DNA of 64,000 bases from an uncultured Hyphomonadaceae bacterium (GCA_913057945.1 CAJXOF010000002.1:248001-312000), one strand, 5' to 3'; shown: positions 39,791-49,483, counted from the stretch's first letter. Made by a program: numbers and translations. The notes: generated by a model not told the origin, from the sequence alone.

Positions 39791-40144
39791 ATGAACATGG
39801 GTATCGACGTAAGATTTCGGGGACGGTCAGGCAAAGCCTGGGATTTCAAACGCGTTCCACTGGATGCGCCTTGGGCGCGAAGTGCAGGCGTGGCGCTGTT
39901 TGCCGCTCCGGACACGTATGGATGGCGCATCATCCGCACGATTGAATTGTCGGGGAAACCAAACGATGTCCAGCCGATCTGGGCGCTGGCCGACGCCGAG
40001 CGCTATGGCGCCCGGGCCGTCTTCCTGGCCACCGAATTCGACGCGCGCACGCGGCGCCTGATCGTGGATGATATCGAGGCCGGCTTCAGCCCGGTCTGCG
40101 TAACGGATCGCAGCCGGGCCGACGCCGCACCCATCGCGGCCTGA
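39791..40144 (+). CDS. unknown protein (117 aa), candidate SOS/cell-cycle gene
   Basis: The 117-residue protein is soluble with no membrane segment (MNMGIDVRFRGRSGKAWDFK..., WRIIRTIELSGKPNDVQPIW, ALADAERYGARAVFLATEFDARTRRLIVDD). GGAG lies just before the ATG; ATG 39797 is an equally good start. I recognise no domain. Its promoter region combines an exact CtrA-type box with an exact LexA-type box, suggesting expression tied to the cell cycle and DNA damage. It converges with the VWA lipoprotein gene, with one base between the stops. Confidence 0.75.
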   Translation: MNMGIDVRFRGRSGKAWDFKRVPLDAPWARSAGVALFAAPDTYGWRIIRTIELSGKPNDVQPIWALADAERYGARAVFLATEFDARTRRLIVDDIEAGFSPVCVTDRSRADAAPIAA

Positions 40145-40145
40145 C

Positions 40146-41846
40146 CTATTCTTCGTGGCCCGGCATGTTCAGGGCGGCCTGTGCTTCGGCCGTCTCTACC
40201 AGCCGGGTCAGCTGCACGAATTCCGCGCGATAGCCGAATTCATCCGGGCCCTTGGCACCATTCGCCAGAGTTCGGATGTCCTCCCAGCCGAACCCGGCGC
40301 TGAGGGCCTCTCCGCCTTTCAGCATTTCGCCATAGCCGGCCACCGCCGTGGCAAAGCGCGCCCATTGCGGCGCCGCGGCCACGCTGGCCACACGGTCGGC
40401 CTGTGTCACCGGCCGCTCCAGCAGCACGGATTCCTCCGCGCCGGGGGCCTTGTAGCGCAGTTTCACGAACGCATACTCGCCGGAGGGGTCGCTGGCCGAC
40501 ATATCATTGTCGCCATAGCGCAGCGGGTCGATCTGCGTCGCGTTTGAGCCGACCGGTGTGATCTCATAGATCGCGGTGACGCTCGTGCCGGCGCCAATGT
40601 CGCCTGCATCGACCTTGTCATTGTTGAAATCTTCCCGGTCCAGCAGGCGGGTCTCGTAGCCGATCAGGCGGTACTCGGCGACGCGCGCCGGGTTGAACTC
40701 CACCTGGATCTTCACATCATCCGCAATCGGGAAGATGTTGCCCGACAGGTCATCCGCCAGGATCTTGCGCGCTTCGCTCAACGTATCGACATAGGCTGCC
40801 GTACCGTTCCCGGTCTGGGCGATCTTCTGCATCATCGCATCATTGTAATTGCCGCGCCCAAAGCCGAGCACGGACAGATAGATGCCGGTCTCGCGCTTGC
40901 GGGAGACGAAATCCTCCAGCTGCTCCGGGTCGGAAATGCCGACATTGAAGTCGCCATCGGTCAGCAGCATGACGCGGTTGACGGCACCTTCCTTCAGGCC
41001 CTGTTCGGCCAGCGAGTAGGCAAGGCGCAGGCCTTCGCCGCCAGCGGTCGAGCCGCCCGCCTGAAGTTGTTCCAGCGCCGCAACAATCTTGCGCTTGTCG
41101 CTGACGGGCGTGGGCTCCAGGATTTCCCCGGCGGCGCCCGCATAGACGACAATCGCGATCGTGTCCGTCGGCTCCATCTCTTCCAGCATCAGCTTGATGG
41201 CTTTCTTGGCCAGCGGCAGCTTGTCGTCGGAGAACATGGATCCCGACACATCCATCAGCAGGGTGAGATTGATCGGCGGGCGGGCATCGCGGTCAATGTC
41301 CCGGCCCTGAATGCCGATCTGTATCAGCTCGCGTCCCTCGGCAAAGGGCGACGGCATCACATTTACCTGGGTCGAGAAGGGGGCCTCGCCTTCGGCGGGC
41401 TGGGGATAAGTGTAGTCGAAATAATTGATCAGTTCCTCGATGCGGACCGCATCCCTGGGCGGCAGAACGCCATCCTCGAGAAACCTGCGGACATTGGCAT
41501 AAGAGGCCGTGTCGACATCAATCGAGAAGGTCGAGACCGGTTCTTCACTGACCAGTTTGACCGGGTTCGGATCAACATCCTCATACTGGTCACGGAATTC
41601 AGGGGCAGGGGCGACCATGATCGGGGCCGGTGCGCCCGCCATCATCCCATATTTGGCGCGGGATTCCATTGCGGCGACGGGCGGTGGCGGTGGAGCAGGG
41701 GGCGGCGCGGATGCATCCTGCTGGCTTCCCGTGACAGTAATCGGCTGCAATTCCGCGTCGTCGGCCTGACCCGTCTCGCTCGTTTCACAAGCTGTCAGTA
41801 TCGCGGCGGCTGCCACTCCAGCCAGAATCAGTCCTCGCATGCGCAT
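40146..41846 (-). CDS. YfbK-type von Willebrand factor A domain lipoprotein
   Basis: The 566-residue lipoprotein (lipobox AILTAC, Cys20) has a Pro-rich linker (about 45-60). A vWF_A N-terminal domain follows (FSIDVDTASYANVRRFLEDG...PRDAVRIEELINYFDY), then a VWA domain with an intact MIDAS start D199-V-S-G-S203, and a C-terminal DUF3520-like domain. Proteins of this type are envelope-located and of unclear function, probably metal-dependent protein binding. It is the only gene of its unit; the DUF885 gene upstream is on the same strand with a 93-base gap. Confidence 0.92.
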   Translation of the reverse strand: MRMRGLILAGVAAAAILTACETSETGQADDAELQPITVTGSQQDASAPPPAPPPPPVAAMESRAKYGMMAGAPAPIMVAPAPEFRDQYEDVDPNPVKLVSEEPVSTFSIDVDTASYANVRRFLEDGVLPPRDAVRIEELINYFDYTYPQPAEGEAPFSTQVNVMPSPFAEGRELIQIGIQGRDIDRDARPPINLTLLMDVSGSMFSDDKLPLAKKAIKLMLEEMEPTDTIAIVVYAGAAGEILEPTPVSDKRKIVAALEQLQAGGSTAGGEGLRLAYSLAEQGLKEGAVNRVMLLTDGDFNVGISDPEQLEDFVSRKRETGIYLSVLGFGRGNYNDAMMQKIAQTGNGTAAYVDTLSEARKILADDLSGNIFPIADDVKIQVEFNPARVAEYRLIGYETRLLDREDFNNDKVDAGDIGAGTSVTAIYEITPVGSNATQIDPLRYGDNDMSASDPSGEYAFVKLRYKAPGAEESVLLERPVTQADRVASVAAAPQWARFATAVAGYGEMLKGGEALSAGFGWEDIRTLANGAKGPDEFGYRAEFVQLTRLVETAEAQAALNMPGHEE

Positions 41847-41939
41847 GATCGTCCCTCCTCATTGCGTCCTTGGAGTGACAGAATGGTAAGGCGCGCATGG
41901 CGTCAATAAGGCAAAGCCCGGATAGTTTGTGGCAGGCGC

Positions 41940-43826
41940 CTAGTCGGACAGGTCCACTTTGGAGATGTACCAGCGCTCCACATCCTGTTCGAGCAGGGAG
42001 AGCGGACGCGGCCCGCCACGCAGCACCACGTCGTGGAATTCGGTCAGGTCAAACTCCGGGCCGAGCACGCGCCGGGACCGCTCTCGCAGATCCAGAATTC
42101 TCTGCGCGCCCACCCAATAGGCAGCGGCCTGTCCGGGCCAGACGGCATAGCGGTCTACTTCCTGCGCCATCGCCTCGGGGGACTGGCCGGTCGTCTCGAC
42201 GAGGTAGTCGATGGCCTGCTGGCGAGTCCAGTGATACCGGTGCATGCCCGTATCAGCGACCAGCCGTGCGGCGCGGAACAGCATGGATTGCAGGAATCCG
42301 ATGCGGCCGACCGGATCATCCGTATACAGGCCCAGGTCGTGGGCGAGCACTTCGCCATACACGGCCCAGCCCTCGCCATAGGCAACGTTCCAGACCATCT
42401 GGCGGATCAGCGGCAAATTGGCGGTCTCCGCCGTCAGCGCGCTTTCGAGGTGATGCCCCGGAATGGTCTCATGGAAGACCAGCGTTGCCAGCGTGAAGTC
42501 CGGCCAGTCGCTCATGTCCCCGAGATTGATCTCGAACTGCGCCGGCGCGGACCCATTGGCGGGCGCGGCGCTGTAATAGGCTGAGGGCGCGGATGATTGC
42601 AGGAAGTCCGGCACGGCGCGGATCGTGACGCCGGTGCGCGGCATGGCGGGCATGACATCGGCGATGACCGTTTCGGCACGGACCATGTGCGCTCGCATGC
42701 GCGCCAGCAGGGCCTCTCTGCCTTCCGGCGTATCCTCGTAGAGCTGGCCCTCCCGCGCCGTCAGCGCGGCGAGCCGTTCGGCCAGCGTGCCTTCCACCAA
42801 TTCCTGTTCTTCCAGCGCAGACATCAACTCATCGGTCAGCTGCGCCACTTCAGCGAGCCCCTGCGCATGCAGCGCTTCGGCGGTGACGCCCGCATCCGTA
42901 TAGGCGGTGAGCGCCGCGTCATAATAGGCATCGCCCTCCGGCAGCTGCCAGACGCCGGGCTCGTCCGGCGCGTCGGCTTTCAGCGCGTCCAGCGCCGCGG
43001 CGAAGTCGACATAGGCGGGCAAGACCTCATCCCGGACCAGCGTTTCGACCTGGCGTGCAAGCTCTGTTTCTTCTTCCAGATTGAGGCCGTCCACGCCTGT
43101 GACGAGGTTGTTGAACGTGGTGACCAGCAAATGTTCTTCCGCCGGGCCGGCCCCGATCGCCTCGGCCAGCCCCTGCATACGCGCCAGGATGAAGCCCGGC
43201 GGTATGATCCCGGCCCGCGCGTCGGCCAGAAGGCGGCGGCGTTCATCCTGCAGGGCGCCGGGCAGCTGTGCGAGGCGGGTGACATAATCCTTGGCATCCT
43301 GGGCGGTGCTGAAGGGGTGCGCGCCGGTCAGCAGGTCCGGGACGTCGATATAGGCGCCGCGCATATGGTCGGCGACATAGGGATAGGAATAGCCGAGCCC
43401 GGTCTGGCCATGCCCGGCCACGAACAGGGATTCGGCCGTCTCATAGGCCTGGATGACCGTGTCGAGATGGCGCGCCTGATGGCCACCTTCCACCGGGCGG
43501 GGCGCGGCGAGCAGGGCTTCGAGGATTTCGAGCCGCTTCACGCGGGACCGCTCATAGGCCGCCTGGGAGCGGTCGGTGAGATAGGCGTTGAAATCATATC
43601 CGGTGGCGTCCTCCGACAGGCCAAGCCGGGTTGCCAGTTCCGGATTGTCCGCAAGTTCATTGGAGGCAATCGAGTCCAGCAATTCATCAACCTGGCGCGC
43701 AATCCGGCGCGGCGTGCCCGCATCGTCCACCGCCGGCGTACAGGCGGCCGCGAGCGAGAGGATTGCCATCCCCGCCAGGGCGCCCCTCAGGGCAAGTCGG
43801 ATCGGGGCTGAAACACGCAGATTCAT
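41940..43826 (-). CDS. DUF885 family lipoprotein, putative zinc carboxypeptidase
   Basis: The 628-residue protein is predicted to be a lipoprotein (LSLAAAC, Cys29). A long helical body leads to the motif H452-E-T-I-P-G-H-H459 followed by EGWAVYGE, which are the likely metal-binding and catalytic residues of DUF885 proteins (related to M32/M3-type peptidases). A peptidase role is inferred. The frame stays open to 44807, but ATG 43826 (MNLRVSAPIR) starts a proper signal peptide, and the region beyond is occupied by the opposite-strand SapC gene. Confidence 0.92.
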   Translation of the reverse strand: MNLRVSAPIRLALRGALAGMAILSLAAACTPAVDDAGTPRRIARQVDELLDSIASNELADNPELATRLGLSEDATGYDFNAYLTDRSQAAYERSRVKRLEILEALLAAPRPVEGGHQARHLDTVIQAYETAESLFVAGHGQTGLGYSYPYVADHMRGAYIDVPDLLTGAHPFSTAQDAKDYVTRLAQLPGALQDERRRLLADARAGIIPPGFILARMQGLAEAIGAGPAEEHLLVTTFNNLVTGVDGLNLEEETELARQVETLVRDEVLPAYVDFAAALDALKADAPDEPGVWQLPEGDAYYDAALTAYTDAGVTAEALHAQGLAEVAQLTDELMSALEEQELVEGTLAERLAALTAREGQLYEDTPEGREALLARMRAHMVRAETVIADVMPAMPRTGVTIRAVPDFLQSSAPSAYYSAAPANGSAPAQFEINLGDMSDWPDFTLATLVFHETIPGHHLESALTAETANLPLIRQMVWNVAYGEGWAVYGEVLAHDLGLYTDDPVGRIGFLQSMLFRAARLVADTGMHRYHWTRQQAIDYLVETTGQSPEAMAQEVDRYAVWPGQAAAYWVGAQRILDLRERSRRVLGPEFDLTEFHDVVLRGGPRPLSLLEQDVERWYISKVDLSD

Positions 43827-43931
43827 GAGAGAATTATGACCTTTTCCTGACTGTACTTCCCACCGCTTGGGGTGTTGTCGCCTGTAGCTATTTCCGGTAA
43901 CGATCCGGCAACAATTTCGGGAGTCTCCAAC

Positions 43932-44744
43932 GTGAACACAACACCTGCAACCCCGCCAGCGGGCGGACAGCCGAACCTTTCCGGCAATGTGATGTTCTAC
44001 AAGCAGCCACAGCCGCTGTCTGCAGAAGCTCATGCTGGCCTTGGCGTCAAACAGATCGAACAACCTTTCGCGTTCCTGCGGGAATCCCATGCTGTACCGG
44101 TAACCGTTTCCGAATTCGGAAGAGCGGCAAGTTTTTATCCGCTGATCTTCGTCGGCGATGACCGCACGCCGGTCGCCGTGATGGGCATCCGTCAGGGCCA
44201 GAATCTTTATGTCGACGCCAAGGGGTTTGTGGCCGACGACCATTATGTGCCTGCCTTCGTGCGCCGCTATCCGTTCGTCTTCGCCTCCGATGAAGGCTCT
44301 GATCGCCTGATCCTGTGCGTCGATCGCGCCGCGCCGATGGTCAGCAACCAGCCGGAAGTGCCCTTCTTCGAGAATGGCCAGCCCAGCAAATTCACCAATG
44401 ACGCCATCGAATTCTGCAAGGAATTCGAGCGCCAGCGCCAAGCCACCGTCGAATTCGGCCGCATCCTGCGCGACATGGACCTGATGGAACAGAAGACCGT
44501 TTCCTTCCAGCCGCGCGACAATCAGGGCAACCCGGTTGGCCAGCAGCAGAAGATCGCCGACTATTGGGCCGTGTCCGAAGACAAGCTGAATGCCCTGCCG
44601 GCCGAGAAATTCCTCGAACTGCGCGACAATGGCGCGCTCGGCGCGATCTATGCGCACCTGATCTCGCTGCTGAACTGGCAGGTCGTGATCCAGCGCGCCG
44701 TGCGCATCCAGAACGCTGAAACTGCTGCCGCGCCGGTCAACTAG
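43932..44744 (+). CDS. SapC family protein
   Basis: The 270-residue protein carries the SapC family core: ASFYPLIFVGDDRTPVAVMGI, LYVDAKGFVADDHYVPAFVRRYPFVFA, LCVDRAAPMV, and KEFERQRQATVEFGRILRDMDLM. The family is named after an S-layer-associated protein of Campylobacter, but its role in alphaproteobacteria is unknown. GTG 43932 follows GGGAG by eight bases and skips a doubtful extension from 43872. A strong terminator follows. Confidence 0.9.
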   Translation: MNTTPATPPAGGQPNLSGNVMFYKQPQPLSAEAHAGLGVKQIEQPFAFLRESHAVPVTVSEFGRAASFYPLIFVGDDRTPVAVMGIRQGQNLYVDAKGFVADDHYVPAFVRRYPFVFASDEGSDRLILCVDRAAPMVSNQPEVPFFENGQPSKFTNDAIEFCKEFERQRQATVEFGRILRDMDLMEQKTVSFQPRDNQGNPVGQQQKIADYWAVSEDKLNALPAEKFLELRDNGALGAIYAHLISLLNWQVVIQRAVRIQNAETAAAPVN

Positions 44745-44765
44745 GCCGATTTGGCATCCAAATCC

Positions 44766-44796
44766 GAAAGCGGCTCCTTCGGGGGCCGCTTTTTTT
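44766..44796 (+). terminator. Rho-independent terminator after sapC
   Basis: GAAAGCGGC-TCC, a TTCG loop and GGG-GCCGCTTT followed by a run of T make a strong stem-loop 21 bases after the sapC stop. Confidence 0.92.
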
Positions 44797-44907
44797 GTGG
44801 GCGCCATAGAGGGGTCACCTGCTCATCACGATTGAGCGAGGCCCTTCAATCTGCACAAAATCACGGGCATATGGCGGATCACGACTGCCCCGTGCAAAGG
44901 TTCTCTT

Positions 44908-47007
44908 ATGATCAGACGTTTCATCCTGCCCCTGCTTGCCGCCCTGATGGCGTTGTTGCCGGGTGCGCACGCCCAGCCCGTGGATGGCGGCCGGGCGATG
45001 GTGGAACTGATCGCCGAGCGCGAGAGCGTGGTGCCGGGCGAGACCTTCTATGCGGCGATCAAGATGGATCTCGATACAGGCTGGCACGTCTATTGGCGCA
45101 ATGCCGGCGATGCCGGGCTGCCGCCCCGGATCGACCTTCGTGAAGGCAGCGACATCACCGACGCGGCTCTCGGCCCGTTTGTCTGGCCGATCCCCCATCT
45201 CCTGCCCGTCGTGGAAGGGGAGATCATGGATTATGGCTATGATGATCGTCTCATCCTGCCATTCCCGCTGACCATTCCGGCGGATGCCACCGGCAGCGTG
45301 CAGGTGAATTTGCTGGCGGATTATCTGATCTGCGAAGAAATCTGCATACCTGAAACGGTGGAGATCAGCCTGACCCTGCCCGTCGGCGACAGCGAGCCTC
45401 ACATCGCCAATGGCACCCTGATCGGCGAATGGGTTGCCAAGGCCCCGCGCGATTTCGGCGGCGAGGCCCGGATTGAGGCGAGCGGCGCGCCCTGGAAACT
45501 CAGCCTGAAGACCGAAGGCGGCTTCGATACCGGCTCTGACATTCGCTTCTATCCTTTCGGCCACGAAATCAGCCATCCGGCAGACCAGGCGCTCAGCTTC
45601 GGCCGCGAGGGGGCCACGCTCAGCCTGACCCCGGCCGATGACGGCCTCGACGGCCCCCTTGAAGGCATTATCGTCGTCGAGACTGCAGACGGCACCCGCA
45701 CCGGCTATACGCTCGCCGCAGGGCAGGGGGCCGTGTTCGAGAATACGTCCGGCATTGCTGCGCGCGCAGCCGCTTCCGGCGCTGGCGGCAAGAGCCTGAT
45801 TGCGCTCGCCCTCGCGGCCGTGATCGGCGGCCTGATCCTCAATCTGATGCCCTGCGTCCTGCCGGTGCTCTCCATCAAGGCGATGGGCATGGTGCAGGCG
45901 GTTGCCTCCGGCCACGAAAGTGAGGTGCGTAGCCACGGCCTCTGGTACACGGCGGGCGTTCTCATCTCCTTTGCCGCGCTGGCCGCAGCGATTGTTGCTA
46001 TCCGGCAGGCCACCGGCACCGCCAATCTCGGCTTCCAGTTGCAGAACGGCCCGACCGTCGCCGTCCTGACGCTCATCATGTTCGTCATTGGTCTCTGGCT
46101 GCTCGGCATGTTCGAACTGGGCTCCTCGATCCAGAACACCGGCAGCAGCCTCGCCTCCCGCAGCGGCTCCATGGGCGCCTTCTTCACCGGCGTCCTCGCC
46201 GCCGTGGTCGGCGCGCCCTGTATCGGTCCCTTCCTCGGCGCGGCGCTGGGCGCGGTGCTGGATCGTCCGGCCGTGTCCGTCCTGATCGTCTTCCTTGCCA
46301 TGGGCTTCGGCCTGGCATTGCCCTATCTCGTGCTCAGCTTCGTGCCGGGCCTGTCGCGCCTGCTGCCCAGGCCCGGCCGCTGGATGGAGACGCTGAAGCA
46401 ATTCTTCGCTTTCCCGATGTTCCTGACCGCCGCGCTGCTGCTTTGGACCCTCGGCGCGGTCTCCGGCCCGGCCGCTGTTGCCTGGACGGTGGCGGGCGGC
46501 ACGCTGATCGCCTTCGGCATCTGGCTGGCCAGGCGGGGCAGGGGCACGCTCACCAAAGTGCTCGCGGCGCTCGCTATGATCGGCGGGCTTGTCTACCCGG
46601 CGCTGACGGCGAACTCATCGGCGGCCCTCACGGCCGAGGGCGGCAACAGCCAGTATGCGGAGAAATACGAGACCGAAGCCTGGAGCCCGGACCGCGTAAC
46701 AGACCTGACCGACGAAGGCCGCCCCGTCTTCGTGGACTTCACCGCCACCTGGTGCGCCACCTGCCAGCTCAACAAGGTGACCACGCTGAAATCGAAAGCC
46801 GTGCACGAGGCGTTCGCCGCCCATGATGTGGCCTTCCTCGTGGCGGACTTCACGCGGAAAGACCCGGTCATCGCCGAGGAATTGAAGCGCCGCCAGCGCG
46901 CCGGCGTGCCGATGTATCTCTGGTATCCGGCGGGCGCGACCGAGCCGCAGATCCTGCCGGAAGTCCTGTCCCAGAAGCTTGTGATTGGACTTGTCACCGC
47001 AGAATGA
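44908..47007 (+). CDS. DsbD/ScsB-type thiol:disulfide interchange protein
   Basis: The 699-residue membrane protein has a signal peptide (to about residue 22, AHA) and an N-terminal periplasmic domain of the ScsB/DsbD type (DLDTGWHVYWRNAGDAGLPP, CEEICIPETVEI). An eight-helix transmembrane domain follows with the redox cysteines in NLMPCVLPVLSIKAMG and GAPCIGPFLG, and the C-terminal thioredoxin domain has WCATC. It moves electrons from cytoplasmic thioredoxin to periplasmic partners. The redoxin gene 37 bases downstream is a likely partner. Confidence 0.93.
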   Translation: MIRRFILPLLAALMALLPGAHAQPVDGGRAMVELIAERESVVPGETFYAAIKMDLDTGWHVYWRNAGDAGLPPRIDLREGSDITDAALGPFVWPIPHLLPVVEGEIMDYGYDDRLILPFPLTIPADATGSVQVNLLADYLICEEICIPETVEISLTLPVGDSEPHIANGTLIGEWVAKAPRDFGGEARIEASGAPWKLSLKTEGGFDTGSDIRFYPFGHEISHPADQALSFGREGATLSLTPADDGLDGPLEGIIVVETADGTRTGYTLAAGQGAVFENTSGIAARAAASGAGGKSLIALALAAVIGGLILNLMPCVLPVLSIKAMGMVQAVASGHESEVRSHGLWYTAGVLISFAALAAAIVAIRQATGTANLGFQLQNGPTVAVLTLIMFVIGLWLLGMFELGSSIQNTGSSLASRSGSMGAFFTGVLAAVVGAPCIGPFLGAALGAVLDRPAVSVLIVFLAMGFGLALPYLVLSFVPGLSRLLPRPGRWMETLKQFFAFPMFLTAALLLWTLGAVSGPAAVAWTVAGGTLIAFGIWLARRGRGTLTKVLAALAMIGGLVYPALTANSSAALTAEGGNSQYAEKYETEAWSPDRVTDLTDEGRPVFVDFTATWCATCQLNKVTTLKSKAVHEAFAAHDVAFLVADFTRKDPVIAEELKRRQRAGVPMYLWYPAGATEPQILPEVLSQKLVIGLVTAE

Positions 47008-47044
47008 GCATGATGGCGCCATCCGACCCTGAAAGAGGACGCGC

Positions 47045-47692
47045 ATGTTCATGAGCCGACGCAATTTTTCCCTCGCCGCCGGCATGGCCGCTGCGGTCGC
47101 GCTGACGGCTGGCGCCCTGATCGCCTCCACGGCGCAGGCCGCGCCGGATTCGGGTGAGCCCGTCATTGCGCCGGACTTCACCGGCACGACCGCCACCGGC
47201 GAGACCGTCTCCCTGTCTGATCTTGCGGGCAAGACGGTGATCCTCGAATGGACCAATGATGGCTGCCCGTTCGTGCAGAAACATTATGCCGTGCCGCCCG
47301 CCAACATGCAGGGCCTGCAGACCGACGCCTCGGAAAGCGGCGTTGTCTGGCTGTCGGTGATCTCGTCCGCCCCCGGCAAGCAGGGGCATCGCGCCGGCGC
47401 GGAAGTGCTCGACATGAATGAGGGGCGCGGCGCCACGCCTGCCCATGTCATCCTCGATGAGAGCGGCGACATTGGCCGCCTCTACAAGGCCAAGACCACG
47501 CCGCACATGTTCCTGATCGCCGCCGACGGCACCATCGCCTATCAGGGCGCGATTGACGACACGCCGTCTGCTCGCGTCTCCGATATCGAGACTGCCACGA
47601 ACTATGTCTCCGCCGCCATGCAGAGCGTTGCCGCCGGGGAGCCGGTCGAGATGGCCAGTTCCAAACCCTATGGATGCTCGGTCAAATACTGA
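47045..47692 (+). CDS. exported thioredoxin/redoxin family protein
   Basis: The 215-residue protein starts MFMSRRNFSLAAGMAAAVAL, a twin-arginine-like signal, and is probably periplasmic. The redoxin fold contains WTNDGCPFVQKHY, with a single cysteine at the usual CxxC site, and a second cysteine near the C-terminus (PYGCSVKY), which may resolve it. Related proteins are peroxiredoxin-like. It lies directly behind the DsbD gene and may receive electrons from it. Confidence 0.88.
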   Translation: MFMSRRNFSLAAGMAAAVALTAGALIASTAQAAPDSGEPVIAPDFTGTTATGETVSLSDLAGKTVILEWTNDGCPFVQKHYAVPPANMQGLQTDASESGVVWLSVISSAPGKQGHRAGAEVLDMNEGRGATPAHVILDESGDIGRLYKAKTTPHMFLIAADGTIAYQGAIDDTPSARVSDIETATNYVSAAMQSVAAGEPVEMASSKPYGCSVKY

Positions 47693-47769
47693 CCCGCACT
47701 GCGTCCAATTCGGCACATGAACAAACTGTCGCTTGAACCGCGTGGCAATGCACCCTAGATGCGCTCGCC

Positions 47770-48261
47770 ATGCTCCAGATTGTGCCCGAAACCCCTGAAC
47801 GCCACGCCGATGCGATCGAAGACCTCTTCGCGCGCACCTTCGGCTCGGGCCATTTTGCCAAGACGGCTGAGCGCCTGCGGGAATATTCCCGCTCGCTGCC
47901 GGAGATCAACCGCGTCGCCGTGCTGGATGGCAAGGTGATTGCCGTCTGCCGCGTCTGGCCGCTGAAGATCGGCCCGAACCGCGACCGCGCCCTGTTCTAT
48001 GGACCGGTCGCTGTTGGCCCGTCGCACCGGGGCAGCCGCCTGGGCCTGACGGTCACGGGCGAAGCGCTGGAAGCGGGCAAGGCGGCTGGCTGGCCTGCTG
48101 CGGTCCTGATCGGCGCGCCGGCCTATTTCGGCGAGATCGGCTTCACCGTGACCCCCAAAAACCAGCTCATCTTCCCCGGCCCGCAAGACCCGCGCCGCGT
48201 CATGGTGAAAAGCCTCGCAGGCGATGCCAGCCAGCTTTCGGGCCGCGTCACCGCCGCCTAG
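47770..48261 (+). CDS. GNAT family N-acetyltransferase
   Basis: The 163-residue protein follows the YhbS-like GNAT pattern: FARTFGSGHFAKTAERLRE, ALFYGPVAVGPSHRGSRLGLTVTGEALEAGKAAGW (acetyl-CoA loop region) and VLIGAPAYFGEIGFT. The substrate is unknown. It converges with the MAPEG gene, the two overlapping by four bases. Confidence 0.9.
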   Translation: MLQIVPETPERHADAIEDLFARTFGSGHFAKTAERLREYSRSLPEINRVAVLDGKVIAVCRVWPLKIGPNRDRALFYGPVAVGPSHRGSRLGLTVTGEALEAGKAAGWPAAVLIGAPAYFGEIGFTVTPKNQLIFPGPQDPRRVMVKSLAGDASQLSGRVTAA

Positions 48262-48659
48262 AGCAGCTGCGCCACGGCAAACCAGATACAGGCCCCGGCG
48301 GTCGCCAATTGCATGAGCGCGGTCAGCAGCGTGCCCGCCGCGCGGCCAAAGCTGCCGCCTGAGGATCCGCCCAGGCCCACCGCATGCAGCACCCGCCCGA
48401 CGAAAAACGTCGCGCCCAGCACATGGATCAGCCAGCCCGGCGCGGCCATCGCCCCCAGCACGACAAGGCCCAGCACGACCAGCGGCACGTCTTCCACCGC
48501 ATTGCCCTGCACGCGGATGGCGCGCTGCATGGCTTCATTGCCGCCATCCCCGAAGCCGACCTTCTCTTGTGTCCGCACCTGGCCGACGCGGAACTTCAGC
48601 GCCAGCATCAACAGGCCGAACAGGCCCACATAAAGTGTTGCGATTGCCATCGATGTCAT
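48258..48659 (-). CDS. MAPEG family membrane protein
   Basis: The 133-residue protein has four membrane helices and the MAPEG features FRVGQVRTQEKVGFGDGGNEAMQRAIRVQGNAVEDVPL and GRVLHAVGL. MAPEG proteins include glutathione S-transferase-like membrane enzymes; the specific activity here is unknown. Confidence 0.9.
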   Translation of the reverse strand: MTSMAIATLYVGLFGLLMLALKFRVGQVRTQEKVGFGDGGNEAMQRAIRVQGNAVEDVPLVVLGLVVLGAMAAPGWLIHVLGATFFVGRVLHAVGLGGSSGGSFGRAAGTLLTALMQLATAGACIWFAVAQLL

Positions 48660-48811
48660 GTCTCAAACCCTCCCTTGGTTTGCGCGCACCCTAGCGGGGT
48701 TTGCACCGGATTCATCAGGAAACTTGCCTGCCTCGTGCAAGTCCGCTTCTTTGACGTTGGGGCAGGGGCGCTAGGGCTCAGGCAACAACAAATCAAAGGG
48801 AGGCCCCGGCC

Positions 48812-49483
48812 ATGAATTATGATGAGGTCGTCAAATCACGCCGCAGCATTCGCGGATATCTCGACAAGCCGGTGCCGAAAGAGCTGATCCGCGAAATCCT
48901 CGAGATCGCCATGCGCGCGCCGACCTCGATGAATTCCCAGCCCTGGAATTTCTATGTCGTGGCCGGTGAGGTGCTGGACCGCATCCGCAAGGGCAATGTC
49001 GAGCGCAATGTCGCCGGCGTGCCCGACAGCCGCGAATTCCGCATGGGCCCGCCCTATGCGGGCGTCCACCGGGATCGCCAGGTCGAGATCGCCGTCCAGC
49101 TGTTCCAGGCGATGGGCATCGAGCGGGGGGACAAGGACAAGCGCATGGACTGGGTGCTGCGCGGCTTCCGCCAGTTCGACGCGCCGGTCTCCATCGTCAT
49201 CACCTATGACAAGGCGCTGGCAGGCGGCGACATCCCGCCCTTTGATTGCGGCGGCGTGGTCAATTGCATCGTCAACACGGCCTGGTCGCGCGGGCTCGGC
49301 TGCGTGATCAATTCGCAAGGCATCATGCAGAGCCCCGTCGTGCGCGAAGAGGCCGGCATCCCCGACGATCAGGTCATCCAGACCTGCGTCGCCATGGGCT
49401 GGCCCGACGACACATTCCCGGCAAACGCCGTCGTCTCAACCCGGAAGTCCGTAGACGAAGCAGCAGTGTTTCGGGGGTTTTAG
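48812..49483 (+). CDS. nitroreductase family protein
   Basis: The 223-residue FMN-dependent oxidoreductase has the family N-terminus VVKSRRSIRGYLDKPVPKELI, APTSMNSQPWNFYVV for FMN binding, and the C-terminal MGWPDDTFPANAVVSTRKSVDE. It probably reduces nitro or quinone compounds with NAD(P)H. GGGAGG lies about 12 bases before the ATG. Directly after it the sequence turns AT-rich. Confidence 0.93.
   Translation: MNYDEVVKSRRSIRGYLDKPVPKELIREILEIAMRAPTSMNSQPWNFYVVAGEVLDRIRKGNVERNVAGVPDSREFRMGPPYAGVHRDRQVEIAVQLFQAMGIERGDKDKRMDWVLRGFRQFDAPVSIVITYDKALAGGDIPPFDCGGVVNCIVNTAWSRGLGCVINSQGIMQSPVVREEAGIPDDQVIQTCVAMGWPDDTFPANAVVSTRKSVDEAAVFRGF

Noticed and set aside
42597-43811. 404-residue plus-strand reading frame
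   Set aside because: Antisense of the DUF885 gene and compositionally a shadow frame.
43827-44807. N-terminal extension of the DUF885 protein by about 327 residues
   Set aside because: A proper signal peptide starts at 43826, and the extension is antisense to the SapC gene and its terminator.
44815-46401. 528-residue minus-strand reading frame
   Set aside because: Antisense of the DsbD gene, which has clear redox motifs; His/Asp/Arg-rich shadow.
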